Assembly (NCBI GenBank): GCA_038373865.1 | Contig: JAXGGA010001096.1 | Location: forward strand, 62,001 to 126,000 | From: Uloborus plumipes | Lineage: Eukaryota; Arthropoda; Arachnida; Araneae; Uloboridae | Direction: 5' to 3' | Length of the DNA stretch: 64,000 nt | Shown: one piece after another, positions 35,216 to 46,309 of the stretch | Layout of the letters: every line of letters starts with the position of its first letter | How positions within the stretch are numbered: position 1 is the stretch's first letter | Translations under genes and position numbers: made by a program | Notes under the pieces: model-generated | Database searches by the model: none | Told to the model about the DNA's origin: nothing | Seen by the model: the letters and a program-made list of their open reading frames with translations, nothing else

Positions 35216-35613
35216 TTATGAGTGCATGTAGCGGATTTTTAATAGTTTTGAAAATCAGAGGGAAACCAGTTAAAGTACCATGAAATATATATTTGAAGTT
35301 AAAAATCAACGTAAATAAAGCACAAATAAGGTAGAAAGTTCAGCAAATAGCTATTTCAAGGCTACAATGGAGCCCCTTCATCAGTGCAAGAAGCTCAGCA
35401 AACAACATGAAAGCTGTAAGAGAACTGAGCGCGAAGCACGTGTGCCCCGGTATTTATAACAAATGGGCGAGTGCGCTTGAACTCACAACAAAGCGGGAAA
35501 ACACCGACCAATCAGCGATCAGCGAAACGCCAGGAGAGCGAAGAAAGGGGGGGGGAAGGCGGCAAAGGAAAGTAGGGGGAAAAAAGCGCGGGAGAAAACA
35601 CTAGAAGACGAAA

Positions 35614-35874
35614 TTATAAAAATTGCTTCCAGATGTCAGGGAAAAATGGAACACTGGAAAAATCATTCACCAGAGAATGGGAATTTTTCCAAATATGGTA
35701 AGCTTCCCAAAAATCGAGGTCATAAACTGACGAACATTTACAAATAATTCTAGCCGAAGAAAAATCAAAGCAGTGACCAGAAGTCCAACAATGCTGAGCA
35801 ATGGAAGAGCGTGCTAGTTCTTTATGTTTAACATAATTTTGATGCTCTTTCAGACGGTGCTTAAGAGGCCGCTT
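35614..35874 (-). pseudogene. Penelope-like GIY-YIG endonuclease C-terminus, left arm
   Basis: Mirror image of the right-arm fragment, reading from 35874 to a stop codon at 35614-35616: 86 codons open, apparently without change relative to the other arm. It encodes the C-terminal half of the endonuclease domain that nicks target DNA for Penelope-like retroelements. It is truncated at its N-terminal side by the dimer junction, so the reverse transcriptase and the GIY-YIG motif itself are absent. It cannot act alone. Confidence 0.75.
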
Positions 35875-35942
35875 ATAATAAATAAATATATATAATATAT
35901 TTATTTATTATAAATAATAAGCGGCCGCTTATAATAAATAAT

Positions 35943-36203
35943 AAGCGGCCTCTTAAGCACCGTCTGAAAGAGCATCAAAATTATGTTAAACATAAAGAAC
36001 TAGCACGCTCTTCCATTGCTCAGCATTGTTGGACTTCTGGTCACTGCTTTGATTTTTCTTCGGCTAGAATTATTTGTAAATGTTCGTCAGTTTATGACCT
36101 CGATTTTTGGGAAGCTTACCATATTTGGAAAAATTCCCATTCTCTGGTGAATGATTTTTCCAGTGTTCCATTTTTCCCTGACATCTGGAAGCAATTTTTA
36201 TAA
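35943..36203 (+). pseudogene. Penelope-like GIY-YIG endonuclease C-terminus, right arm
   Basis: The frame runs open for 86 codons from the dimer junction to TAA at 36201-36203. Visible motifs in order: RLKEHQNYVKH, then AQHCWTSGHCFDF (the histidine-rich stretch after the conserved arginine), SSARIICK, FWEAYHIWKN (the glutamate matches the catalytic Glu of GIY-YIG nucleases, and the asparagine follows) and PDIWKQFL at the end. This order is characteristic of Penelope-like element C-termini. The preceding reverse transcriptase and the GIY-YIG signature are missing because the copy is 5'-truncated. Family assignment is by motif recognition, without a search. Confidence 0.78.
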
Positions 36204-36361
36204 TTTCGTCTTCTAGTGTTTTCTCCTGCGCTTTTTTTCCCCTACTTTCCTTTGCCGCCTTCCCCCCCCCCCTTTTCTTCGCTCTCCTGGCGTTTCGCTG
36301 ATCGCTGATTGGTCGGTGTTTTCCCGCTTTGTTGTGAGTTCAAGCGCACTCGCCCATTTGT

Positions 36362-36398
36362 TATAAATACCGGGGCACACGTGCTTCGCGCTCAGTTC
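36362..36398 (+). promoter_or_regulatory. TATA box and initiator in Penelope-like 3' repeat
   Basis: TATAAATA (36362-36369) is followed 32 bp later by TCAGTTC (36392-36398), the spacing and sequence expected of an arthropod TATA plus initiator promoter. The mirror copy is at 35423-35458 on the minus strand. Such elements carry promoters in their terminal repeats, so each arm would direct transcription outward. Confidence 0.5.
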
Positions 36399-36435
36399 TC
36401 TTACAGCTTTCATGTTGTTTGCTGAGCTTCTTGCA

Positions 36436-36475
36436 CTGATGAAGGGGCTCCATTGTAGCCTTGAAATAGCTATTT
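36436..36475 (+). ncRNA. Hammerhead-ribozyme-like core, probably degenerate
   Basis: CTGATGA (36436-36442), a short helix, GAAA (36462-36465), the small helix TAGC/GCTG and GTA follow in hammerhead order, as described for Penelope-like terminal repeats. I could not find a convincing stem I, and the left arm has GAA instead of GTA, so activity is doubtful. Confidence 0.3.
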
Positions 36476-36879
36476 GCTGTACTTTCTACCTTATTTGTGC
36501 TTTATTTACGTTGATTTTTAACTTCAAATATAGTTCAGCACAAAGCCTATTTGATCATTTTTCATTTACCATGAAATATAGTTTAACCTTTGTTTGATTA
36601 ACCCTAAAAACGAATTTTTTAGTTTTTTAAAACTATATCTTAAGATTTTTTAGTTTTAAAAGTGTTTCTTTTTTTTTACCTCTGTTTCTTTTCCTCTCTA
36701 TAATTTTTTTCTTAAAGGGAGTGATTCTTAAAGGGGCTTACCTTTTTTGCATTGCGAAAAAACAAACAAAATTTAATGCTTTTGTCCCATACCATCTACT
36801 TCTAAAACAGTATACTGTAAAAATTCGCCTGCTTTTCTGTTTAATACATGCCTAACCCAGATCTGAAATATCACTATTT

Positions 36880-37180
36880 ATTACCCAGCCATATTTCCCA
36901 ATCGTGATTTATGGCCGAACTGGTTAAACCAAAGCGGATAACGGCCGAATAAGCATGAATTATGAACGCCAGTCATACATATGCGAGTATCTCTGATAAG
37001 GTGGCAGAGCGAATATCGCGCTCTGAGATGATATTTCTCACATTTAGTTTCTCGTGTGCTTTATCCTCTTCCTACTTCTGCACCCAGATAATTGCAGAGT
37101 GTCGCTCCGAAAATCATGATGCATCGATTATGATTCAGCGTGTAGCCGTTCACTGGATAAGATTCAATTTCGTGTTATAA
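36880..37180. other. High-complexity noncoding island
   Basis: Balanced, non-repetitive DNA with patches such as GAGCGAATATCGCGCTCTGAG (partly self-complementary) and ATCATGATGCATCGATTATGA. A short plus frame is open but lacks splice signals or domains. Confidence 0.2.
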
Positions 37181-38010
37181 AATGGGAAGACTAGCTTAAG
37201 AAAACATAAACAAGAGGGATTAAAGCTCTATATACAAAAAAAATTAAACTAAATATCATATTAAACGCCTATACATTTTTTTGTTCGTGCAAGCATGCAG
37301 CAATTCAGAAAAATTCTCCCCAAAAAAACCCGATTTTCTCAGGAAAATGGTGTAAACCGGTAAAACCGCGGAAAAACGCCAGGAAATAATCTGTGACGTT
37401 TCAGATTTTTTTTTTTTTTTTTTTTCACAATGGATTCATTTGTTTGTTTTACCTCTTTCAGCCGCCATTAGCCAGAGACTGCAGTGCCTCCTACAGTACA
37501 GCTATCTTATTACATTCAAAGTAGAACAAAACTCAATATTCTTCTGGTGTAAGTGCAAAAATATTTTACGTCTTTCTTAAAACTAATCTTTTACTCAGGC
37601 AACGAAATCTTTTACAGGTAAATAAACTTCTCGTTCATGACAAAGAAAATTCTGATTTGAAAAACTATACATTTAGAATAACAAGTTCTCTAAACCACAT
37701 GCCTAAAAGAGTTTTTATTCGCACATAATGCAGTCTCTTATTCAGGTGAGACAGAAATTAAAGGGAAATCTAATAAAAGTCAAAGCTCTGGAAAACTATT
37801 TTCATACAAATTTGTTTATTTTTCCACTTCCATTTTGAATAAATGTACTCAGAATAATTTTGCCCATTTTTCTTTTTAGTTGCTTTTTTTCCAAAGGATG
37901 ATGTGTTTAAATGTTTGGAATGTGCTTTTGAGAAAAAAAACTTGCCTCAAAAAAGAAACGCAGTAAAAAATTTCTCTAACTTATTGGTATTCAAACATCC
38001 TTTAGAGCCA
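37181..38010. other. AT-rich intergenic stretch
   Basis: Nothing supported; a T-run lies at 37408-37425. Confidence 0.5.
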
Positions 38011-38392
38011 CAATGTAAAAAATAAATGCTGTTTTTACAGTAAAATATAGCTAATTTTAAAATAATAAACTAAAAACTGCTAATTTAGCAGTAATAAACT
38101 AAAATTGCCAAATTTACAGTCATAAACTGTCATACTGTAAAATACCTAATTTTACAGTTTATTTCCGTGCATTTTACATTTTTAAACTGGAATTTCGGCT
38201 GCCAAAATTATACTATTGTTTTCATATTATAATATAGCTCAATTTTACGGCAATAGACTAAAATTGCCAACTTTACGGTAAAAAACTAAAATTGCTAGTT
38301 TTACAATTTATTACTGTGCATTTTACAGTTTTAAATTGAAACCTCGGCTGTGGGTATTACAATGTAAAAACAACAGTTCATTTTTTTCAGTG
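38011..38392. mobile_element. Hairpin-array fold-back family, copy 5
   Basis: The left end CAATGTAAAAAATAAATGCT and right end CAACAGTTCATTTTTTTCAG-TG are inverted relatives of the family termini. The internal ACTGTAAA units are more decayed than in copies 1 and 3. Confidence 0.8.
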
Positions 38393-40123
38393 CACTGGGA
38401 CTGCGAAAACAGGAAGGCCTGGCCAAAAATGCGACGCTAAAAAATATGATGGCTTTTAAGAGCACCCATCACGGAATCCCCAAAACGTTCAGCGCTTAAA
38501 CATGTAGCTATCCAACAGTTTTATAATAGGAATGCAAGAAAAATCCTGCACAGTGATCTTTAGAACTTGAAAAGCTCTTCTAGCCGAATAGTATTATAGC
38601 AGTGAAGTTAGAACCGAGAGCGAAATTCTTGCTGAGTATTAGTCAAAAAACCGCCATTATGAATATACCTCCACAAAATACCGAACCATGACATTACAGT
38701 TCCTGAAAATGAAATGTGTACTGATATCCACTTCCACAGCCTTCGTACCACTTCCACAGCTGCACCTCTGCCACAACTGACATATCGCCCTCTCCAAATA
38801 CGTGAGGTTAATACGCAACACCTTGTACTGTAGTCATAACAAAGAAAGCTCTATGTCCAAGGAAGAAAATGATTGAAAAACTAGAGGACATAAATTTCTA
38901 GCCGTCATAAATGCTGTTATATATATTATTTAATGTTTTAACTAATAAGTAGAATCCTGGAGGAGCAAAATTTCGAATTACTTTGATAACTATATCTTTG
39001 AAAAAAAACAAAACATTCGTAAGACTGTATTGCAGCAAGCTTAAGATTTAGGACTTTTTATGTTACGAAGGCAGTGCATATGAATACATAAGATACGGCA
39101 AGAAAATATAATATTAATTTTTTCAACAACGTCAATTTCAACCAACGCTTTGGGGACATTTTGAATGGAGTTTTTTGTCATCGCAGTTATCTGTCAAGAA
39201 CTGTAATAAATTAAGTACATCATAGTAAAGCCATTCATTATACTAAAAACATTGACTTTAATTTAATACTAACATTTTTGAAATCAAAAATGCGTTTCAG
39301 ATTCAGAACAATATTTCTATACGAAGCATTACTAATTTGTAAAGTCTTACTTTTCTTTTTTGCATTGTACTTTAATACTTTCAAGTGGGAAAAAAATGAT
39401 ATTTCGTTATGCAGCTTAGAAAGCGAAGTATCAACTAAAACTTTAATTCAACTAATTTAAATTTAAATTTGTGTCCGAGATTATAAGGTTCTTTATTCAT
39501 TTAGCTTTTCTGTTCCTCTGTTGCAATGTTTTGTTTTTGTTTTTTCAAAATTCACGAACAGCTAGCGATATTTATATACATATAATACACACAGTCTAAA
39601 AATGAAATGTATTTTTTTAGTTCTTCGTTTGTTTTCTCATAAAAAAATAGAAAAGCTGATTTGTTCTTTAAACCTTCATACTTTAAAGCAGAAAGAGGAA
39701 AGGAATACGATTTTTTATATACACCCGTAAAATTCTTCCATTTTAAGTTTCTTAAGAGGCGAGAGTTTTAAAATTTAATGCCACGCTCAGTTACACAAAA
39801 TTTTTCATTCTCAAGACTACAACTTATGAGTTTTTTAGATTATACTTTCCTTTTCAAAGTTTTAGAATATCACTCTTTTAAATTTTATGCTTTTCCTTGT
39901 ACGGGTTGAATGAAACTGGAAAGCTTCTTTTTAATAATATCAGAGTTGCAAAGAAGATTCTGAGCCATTTTATCCTAGCACTTATGTTTTTCGTTCCACA
40001 GTATTAAAAAAACAGTACAATTTCACAACTTGGAAAAGAGCGCATTTTGTTTTACTCTAAAGTTTTTTAAATATAACGAGATTTAAAATCTAATGCTTTT
40101 TGCTACCCGTTCAAATCCTAATA
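38393..40123. other. Intergenic stretch
   Basis: 38400-38830 is less AT-biased and reads like old coding or element sequence on the plus strand, but with many stops and no recognisable motif. The rest (38830-40120) is AT-rich and featureless. Confidence 0.4.
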
Positions 40124-40281
40124 CTGTAGTTCCCGCTTAATCAGGTAACCGGATAAACGAACACCCCGCTTATACGAATAAAACATCTTGGAACCGTGCC
40201 ATAGATGCGATGTTAAAGGTCTCCGCTTAATCAAATAATATTTCATGGAACTGACGGTATTCGTTTAAGCGGGGCCGACAG
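40124..40281. mobile_element. Pogo-type MITE, second family
   Basis: CTGTAGTTCCCGCTTAATC at the left and TTAAGCGGGGCCGACAG at the right are imperfect inverted ends flanked by TA. The interior has GGATAAACGAAC and CCGCTTATACGAATAAA. A decayed copy without clear ends lies at 43300-43430. Confidence 0.65.
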
Positions 40282-40617
40282 TAACTCCTCAAGAATTGTA
40301 GTAATAAAGAGAAATGACAAGCGGGGAAGAATAAAGGTTTCCCTCTATGATTTTGGGCTCGTTTACAAAAATGTCATATGTGCATTTTTAAATATGAAAA
40401 TTACACTGTGTTAGAAATAAACTTTTTAGGTTCTGGCATTTACCCAATGACTAGGTCTTTGCTTCTGTGCACTTTGTGAAAAGCATCACAAACTACAAGA
40501 TAAAACGTTACAGCATTTATTGAACAAAACAAGGGGTTACACACGTGTAATTTTATCTGATCCGCCGCGTTACAAAAAATCCTGATAGCTATAAATACAG
40601 AAAAGGGAACTGTTGCC

Positions 40618-40774
40618 GCCGGTCACCTTGTCTAGTGGTCAGAGCAGTCTGCCACGGATGGAGTGGTCCCGGGTTCGAGTCCCGGCTCGGGCATGGATGT
40701 GCTTTCTCTCTCCTGTCCTGTGAAGCAGCGCACCCTAAATTGCCAGCACGGCTGACACACGACAAAAGAAAAAA
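40618..40774 (+). mobile_element. tRNA-derived SINE, short family
   Basis: The head has the A-box-like TTGTCTAGTGGTCAGAGCAG and B-box GGTTCGAGTCC, then CGGCTCGGGCATGGATGTG and a 70-bp body ending in an A-rich tail. An 11-bp target duplication GAACTGTTGCC flanks it (40607-40617 and 40775-40785). The CATGGATG junction is shared with the SINE at 23582. Confidence 0.88.
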
Positions 40775-41060
40775 GAACTGTTGCCACTGTAAAAGTCCAA
40801 TTTACAAACGCTGATGCAAATTAGAATTGAAAATAAATTTCTTACAAACCATATTAACAATAAATTTTAAACAGTGCCATGAAAATAAAACAAGACACAA
40901 AAACTAAATAATTTCAAAAACTTGTTCCAACACACTGTAAGAAAATTCCGAAACGTCACAAGCTTATTCCTGAGCTTTGTTCCAGGATTTCACTGGTCCT
41001 TGGAAAATCAAGTATCTTTGCCAAAATGTTTTCTGAATTTTGGAAAGTTACATGAGTGCA

Positions 41061-41424
41061 CACTATTAAAAATGAATGTTGTTGTTACAGTATAATGCAG
41101 CTAATTATATAGTAATAAAATGTAAAAATTCCTACTTTTACAGTAATAAACTACAAAATTGCTAATTTTACATTACTAAACCGTAAATATGTTAATAGTT
41201 TATTACCGTGCATTTTACAGTTTTGAACTGCAACTTCTGCTGCCAGGATTGTACTGTTGTTTTTACAGCATAATGCAGCTAAATTTTAAGGCAATAAACT
41301 GTAAAATTACTAACTTTATAGTAAGAAACTTTAAAATTGCTAGTTTTACAGTTTATTTCTATGCATTTTACAGTTTTAAATTGGAACCTAGGCTGCCAGT
41401 TTTACAATGTAAAAACAACAGCTC

Positions 41425-41430
<6 letters not shown>
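41061..41430. mobile_element. Hairpin-array fold-back family, copy 6
   Basis: Starts CACTATTAAAAATGAATG. The right terminus reads CAACAGCTCG and is then replaced by a long T-run, so the final CAGTG is lost. The ACTGTAAA units are present inside. Confidence 0.75.

Positions 41431-41474
<44 letters not shown>
41426..41474. repeat. Poly-T tract of 49
   Basis: An uninterrupted T-run at the right end of hairpin-array copy 6. It probably expanded from the T-rich terminus. It creates phenylalanine-run frames that are not genes. Confidence 0.95.
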
Positions 41475-41475
<1 letters not shown>

Positions 41476-41645
41476 GCAATACAGGTTTCCCACTGATGTA
41501 CAAACTATTTTTATCCTCTTGTATCAAAATATACTCAGAGACAGTTTCGCCCTCATCTCGATTTCAGCCCATCCAGATTGATTAGAGTCCGAAAATGAGG
41601 GCAAAATATGCAGTCTCCGGACACTATAACTTCGCAAGAATTGTA

Positions 41646-42166
41646 CACTGCAAAAAATAAACTGGTGTTTTTACAGTAAAATACTGGCACCTGAGGTTCC
41701 AGTTTAAAACTGTAAAAGCACGGTATTAAACTGTAAAACTAGCACTTTTCAATTTATTAGCAATACCACCATAGCAAGCAGCAATACCACCATAAAATTT
41801 GCTGTATTATTCTGTAAAAACAGCAGTATAATACTAGCAGTTGAGGTTCCCGTTTAAAACTGTAAAATGCACTGCAATAAACTATAAAACTAGCAATTTT
41901 AGTTTAGTACTGTAAAAGTAACAATTTCACCATAAAATTAGCTGTATTATACTGTAAAAACAACAGTACAATACTAACAGTTGAGGTTTGAATTAAAAAC
42001 TGTAATTAACTGTGAAGCTAGCAATTTTACAGTTTATTACTGTAGACTAGCAATTTTAGTTTACTACTCTAAAATTAGCAATTTTAGTTTATTACTATAA
42101 ACTTTTAGTTTGTTACCACAAAAATAGCTGTATTATACTGTAAAAACAACATCTATATTTTAGAGT
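41646..42166. mobile_element. Hairpin-array fold-back family, copy 7 (longest)
   Basis: CACTGCAAAAAATAAAC at the left, preceded by TA, and ATCTATATTTTAGAGTG at the right. It has at least three internal blocks, each starting with a TACTGGCA- or TACTAACAG-like sequence and ending in TTATACTGTAAAAACAAC, so the 521-bp length comes from internal block duplication. Confidence 0.85.
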
Positions 42167-42169
42167 GCA

Positions 42170-43299
42170 GGCAAATAAAGAGTTAGGCATTTGCTTGCAA
42201 TTTTGCATTGGCTTTGGTCATGTTTGTTAAAATGTGCTAGAAGCCTTCTTGGTAAATCAGAATGGTGCTAAGCTATTGCACTTTTTGCAGCTAAATGTTC
42301 TTGAAAGATTCCTCACATTTGATCTTGAAGTAAATATAACCCTGTTGTCAACTGACCATAAGAAATTGAACTCTTTTTTAGCGCTACGTAACAAAATCGT
42401 ACCGAAAGATTTTATTTTTCCAACTCTTTCTCACTGAGTTTTGGTTTCAAATTACTTAAATTTAGAAGTGCAGTAGATCAGCTTCGTATCCCCAAAAAAG
42501 GTGTGACAAATACGAAAAACAGCTGAAAAATTTAATACAATATTTAATGTTCTCTACTTTTTATCAAATAAATAATCAATAAAACAGAAAGCTTTCTTGG
42601 TGAGTTAAAATGTTGAGTCACGCAGCTTTGTGTTATTTTTTAACTATTAATGATGTAACATTAAAAAGAAAAAATAATAATAATAATTCAATCAATGCAA
42701 CCTTTAAAACGTTGATGATTTTTCTCCTATAATGATTTGTGTACAATCATTTCTATAATCTCTGTATCAAATGATTATCAGCTTTTTCACCCGCAAAAGA
42801 GTAATCCCCATTATGAAGCAGCATAATTAATAATCCTGGTTTTAAGACTCTGCGTTATTTCAAATGCTGCATATAAATAACTCGTAATTAAACTAAATAT
42901 CTTCCTGTCTTGATGCGAATCTTCTTTGAAATAATTAATGATTTCCTTGCTTTTAATTCCCTAAAGATAATTTGCGTTACTGGGGAGGGGAAAAAGATCC
43001 TTATCGGTTAACTGCTTAAGCAAAAGCACATTTCTTTTCTGCAAAACGACGAAAAAGTTTTGTCTTAGCTCTCAGAAATTCGGAAAGATATGCTCATTAG
43101 AGCTATCATCCAGGTATTTTTATATTATTTAATCCTATTCGCATACCAAGACGTAATTAAACGGCCAATGATTTGTTTCTTTCTTTCTTATAAAATAATA
43201 AACAGAGATAGGTAATTCTGATTTTTACGCAAGATAATATTAAAACATTGCTTTAGAGACATTTAGAATTTTCAGCTAGATATTTTTTTTTTACTTAAG
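42170..43299. other. Intergenic stretch, no supported gene
   Basis: 42180-42440 and 42780-43150 are somewhat more complex than the AT-rich flanks, but show no motif, splice signal or repeat partner. Confidence 0.4.
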
Positions 43300-43430
43300 T
43301 ATAAAAGCCCGCTTAATCGGGTAACGGATAAACGAATACACCAATTATATGAATAAAGGTTTCTGGAACCGAATATTTCCCCGTGGAAGTAATGTTAAAA
43401 ATGCCAGCTTAATCGGAAAAAATTCCCAGA
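43300..43430. mobile_element. Decayed copy of pogo-type MITE
   Basis: CCCGCTTAATCGGGTAACGG, ATAAACGAATACACC and AGCTTAATCGGAAAA follow the order of the element at 40124-40281; terminal repeats are eroded. Confidence 0.55.
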
Positions 43431-43599
43431 TGATAGAATAATATTGTTCTGCTTTCACTACTATTTTTGCTTAGAAAAATTTTAAACAAATTAAAAATAA
43501 AGTCAGTAAGGACGATTTTGTAAAAAAAAAGATAGAAACTAGTATTTTTCACCAACATTCACACTCCATAAAAACATTTCTTTATTTCTACGTAATTTT

Positions 43600-44400
43600 T
43601 TTCTGTCGTTGCAATTACAAAAAAAAAAACGAAAAGAAAAGTAAAAATTCCGTCAGAAATAAAACGAGCCCACTTTCCCGTTCACTATCATCATCATTCT
43701 AACATCTTAAGAATATTCTCTTAATTGTCTAGTACTGCAAATGTTTCTCAAACATTAGCATTTTTTAGTATTTACTTCTGATTTCTAAAAACGATATATG
43801 CTTCCCTCAACAAAAAAAAAGTTGTTCGAATCGGACTCTTCACTCGAAAGTTATTAGAGGGGGCTGGTTTTTTGAATCGTTCAAAATTGATCAGAACCAA
43901 ATTGAAAAGTCAAATGTGGGAATGATTTGTCCACACCGAGATCTTTTGAACAAAAAAAAATGTTTGTTCAAATCCGACTGTTTACTCCAAAGTTGGAGGG
44001 GGGGGTTAAATTTTTTGAATGAACAAAAACTGAACGAAAAATTGTTCAAATCGAAATTTTAAATACTGGAATGAAGTGTCATCGCCAAGATCTCTCTAAC
44101 AAAAAGAAAAAAAAAACGTTTGTACAAATCGGACTATTCATTCAAATTTTTTTACGAAAGAGGGAGACATACAGACCGTCAGACAAGCAGACTCGCTATT
44201 TCCTCATCTCAAAACCCTACTTTCCAATTTCCAATTTTCGGTATTTATTTATTTTTTTATTCTGTTTTGACTTGTATTATTTAACCTTGGCGATATTTTT
44301 AAGATACATTAAGCTACTTTTTATGCTATTTTCGTCTTTCTTTGACTTTAACGGGAAAGTAGGCTACAAGAAGAAAAAGATAAAATAACGTCTACGCTAC
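43600..44400 (+). repeat. Dispersed repeat family A, copy 2 (three internal units)
   Basis: Starts with a CGAGCCCACTTTCCC block and CATTCTAACATCT, then three units of 110-130 bp from about 43800, each with AATCGGACT or AATCCGACT, TTCACTC-like and AAAGTT blocks and a run of G. It ends in a GACATACAGACCGTCAGACA tract, as in copy 1. Confidence 0.6.
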
Positions 44401-45524
44401 GATAATAAATTTAAATAACAAATGAAATTTAAACTTTACAGATGATTATAAATTAAAAATATTAAATGAAAAATTAAATGTGAAACACTGCAGACGGGTC
44501 ATTCCACGTCAAGTGATCCAAAATCTGAGAAAAATTTTACCTTACATTTTTGTATTTCTTTCACATTTGGCTCATCAATTGTACCCCTTGAGGTAATCAA
44601 AAGTCTCAATTTTTGGATTTTTATCTCTATTATTTTTTCATTTATGAGACTTTGAACTTTGGAAAAACTCTCGTTTTTCCATGGATAAGGGTACATAAAA
44701 GGGACCATAACTCGGCACCAAATATAGATAGAACAACTTGGTAAATGGCATTTTAAAGTACGTTAGTTGCCGCTTAATCTGATATGCAACATGACTAATT
44801 TGATAAAAATTTTCTTTTTCAAAAAATGAAATTTAAATTTCAAATTTAAATTTCTCGAAAAACATATAATGAATTTTTTTTGAAAAAATTCTCAAAAATT
44901 CTTGTGTATTTCATCTATGTTTGTACAAATTTTTAGATTGGGATCTCAATGGGATCGTATTTTTTTGAATTTTTGAATAAAACTGTATAGGAAAAAAAAT
45001 GATATTTTTTAGATTCTATTTATTTAAATACTAAGTTCTCTTGCTTGTGATGGTCTAAAAAGTAGAGAACAAACATAAATATGTTTAAAGTGAGCTAGCA
45101 TGAGCTTATAGATTTGTCAGGTTCACCCCCCCCCTTCCTCCAAGCACAATCACTCTTTTTTCATTCAAAACTGTTCAAAATGTTAAAAAAAAAACTCTTT
45201 GATACAAAATGAATAGTAAACTTATTTAAAGTGGGGAAATGGGTTTCCTTATAACGAGACGAAGTATCCCCCTCCCCACCCAAATATACCATTCACACTA
45301 TACTAATATGACGTCTAACCTGGGGATTGAGTTGAGGATTATTTTCACCCTAGGTATATTGTTTTTCAGACGAAGTGTTTCTTTTCGATCCGAACTTCAA
45401 AGTGTACTTCCATTCAATATCTGAAATTTAACTTTATGATTCATTTCATCTTCTAACCCAGCACCAATCTTCAATTTTGAAGGGAGGAAATAAATGGGTC
45501 GCCCCAATATTATAGCAAACAGCA

Positions 45525-45727
45525 AAGTAGCACTGTTTCGCCTTGTTCTCATCGTTTTTTCTATTCTTTTCGCACAAAACTGAAAATAAATCAAAATGTC
45601 AGATCATATGTCTGTGACCCCATAACTATCTTTCCACATTATCTAGTGTGCAGCTGTTATTTAATTTTTTTAATCGTTTGTGTTCTTTTTCATTTTGTTG
45701 TAAAGGAAAGTAATGCAGCAAGATATA

Positions 45728-45790
<63 letters not shown>

Positions 45791-46085
45791 CAAACACTGC
45801 TTTTTTGAGCACAACCTTACATGTTGTTTAACTTCTTTACAAATTGCTCCCCCCCCTACCCTACCTTTCCACTCCAAACTTTTATTTTTGTTATCATCCC
45901 GCCTAGCCCCATTTCAAAGCCTTAGTCTCTACTGATGTCTGGTGGTGTTTCAATTTGTTCTGTTTGTTACTTTCCTATTAGCTCATGAGCTTTGTCCAAT
46001 AAGAGAAAGGAAAGGCAGTGCTGGGGACTGACATATAACGTGACACTTTAACTTAGTTTCAGTTTTGTGTAAAAATAATGGGAAA
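45525..46085. other. Unpaired centre of the fold-back element
   Basis: The loop between the arms holds the AT microsatellite, an A/T-rich part and a more GC-rich part (CCCGCCTAGCCCCATTTC). No coding is supported; the minus-strand frame with alternating Tyr-Ile is translated microsatellite. Confidence 0.6.
45730..45786. repeat. AT microsatellite
   Basis: An uninterrupted run of about 28 AT units. Such repeats extrude readily and mark the loop of the fold-back element. Confidence 0.95.
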
Positions 46086-46309
46086 ACATTATGATAACAA
46101 AGGGAAACAGTGCTATTTTGCTGTTTGCTATGATCTTGGGGCGACCCATTTATTCCCTCCCTTCAAAATTGAAGATTGGTGCTGGGGGAGAGGATGAAAT
46201 GAACCATAAGTTTAAATTCAGATTTTGAATGGAAGTACACTTTGTGAAGTTCGGATTGAAAACGAAACACTTCGTCTGAAAAACAATATATACCTAGGGG
46301 GAAAATAAT

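Larger units (their letters stand above)
35290..36566. mobile_element. Inverted dimer of truncated Penelope-like elements
   Basis: A near-perfect palindrome centred close to 35908 has arms of about 620 bp. Each arm, read outward from the centre, encodes the last 86 codons of a Penelope-like protein and then its 3' region. A perfect 14-bp target duplication TACCATGAAATATA flanks the whole (35276-35289 and 36567-36580). A 34-bp tail lies beyond the right arm only. Head-to-head partial copies joined at 5' truncations are a known Penelope-like arrangement. Arms appear identical across the coding part and differ by small indels in the G/C runs near 35548 and 36265. Confidence 0.85.

Noticed and set aside
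35407..36413. A pair of near-identical 65-codon frames on opposite strands
   Set aside because: They are the mirrored 3' regions of the Penelope-like dimer, downstream of the real stop codon and crossing G-runs that differ by indels.
38393..38830. Possible relic coding sequence
   Set aside because: Plus-strand translation contains many stops and no motif I could name.
41189..41585. Two long frames with phenylalanine runs
   Set aside because: They are translations of the 49-T tract and the adjoining hairpin-array element.
45626..45877. Minus-strand frame with repeated Tyr-Ile
   Set aside because: It is the AT microsatellite in translation.
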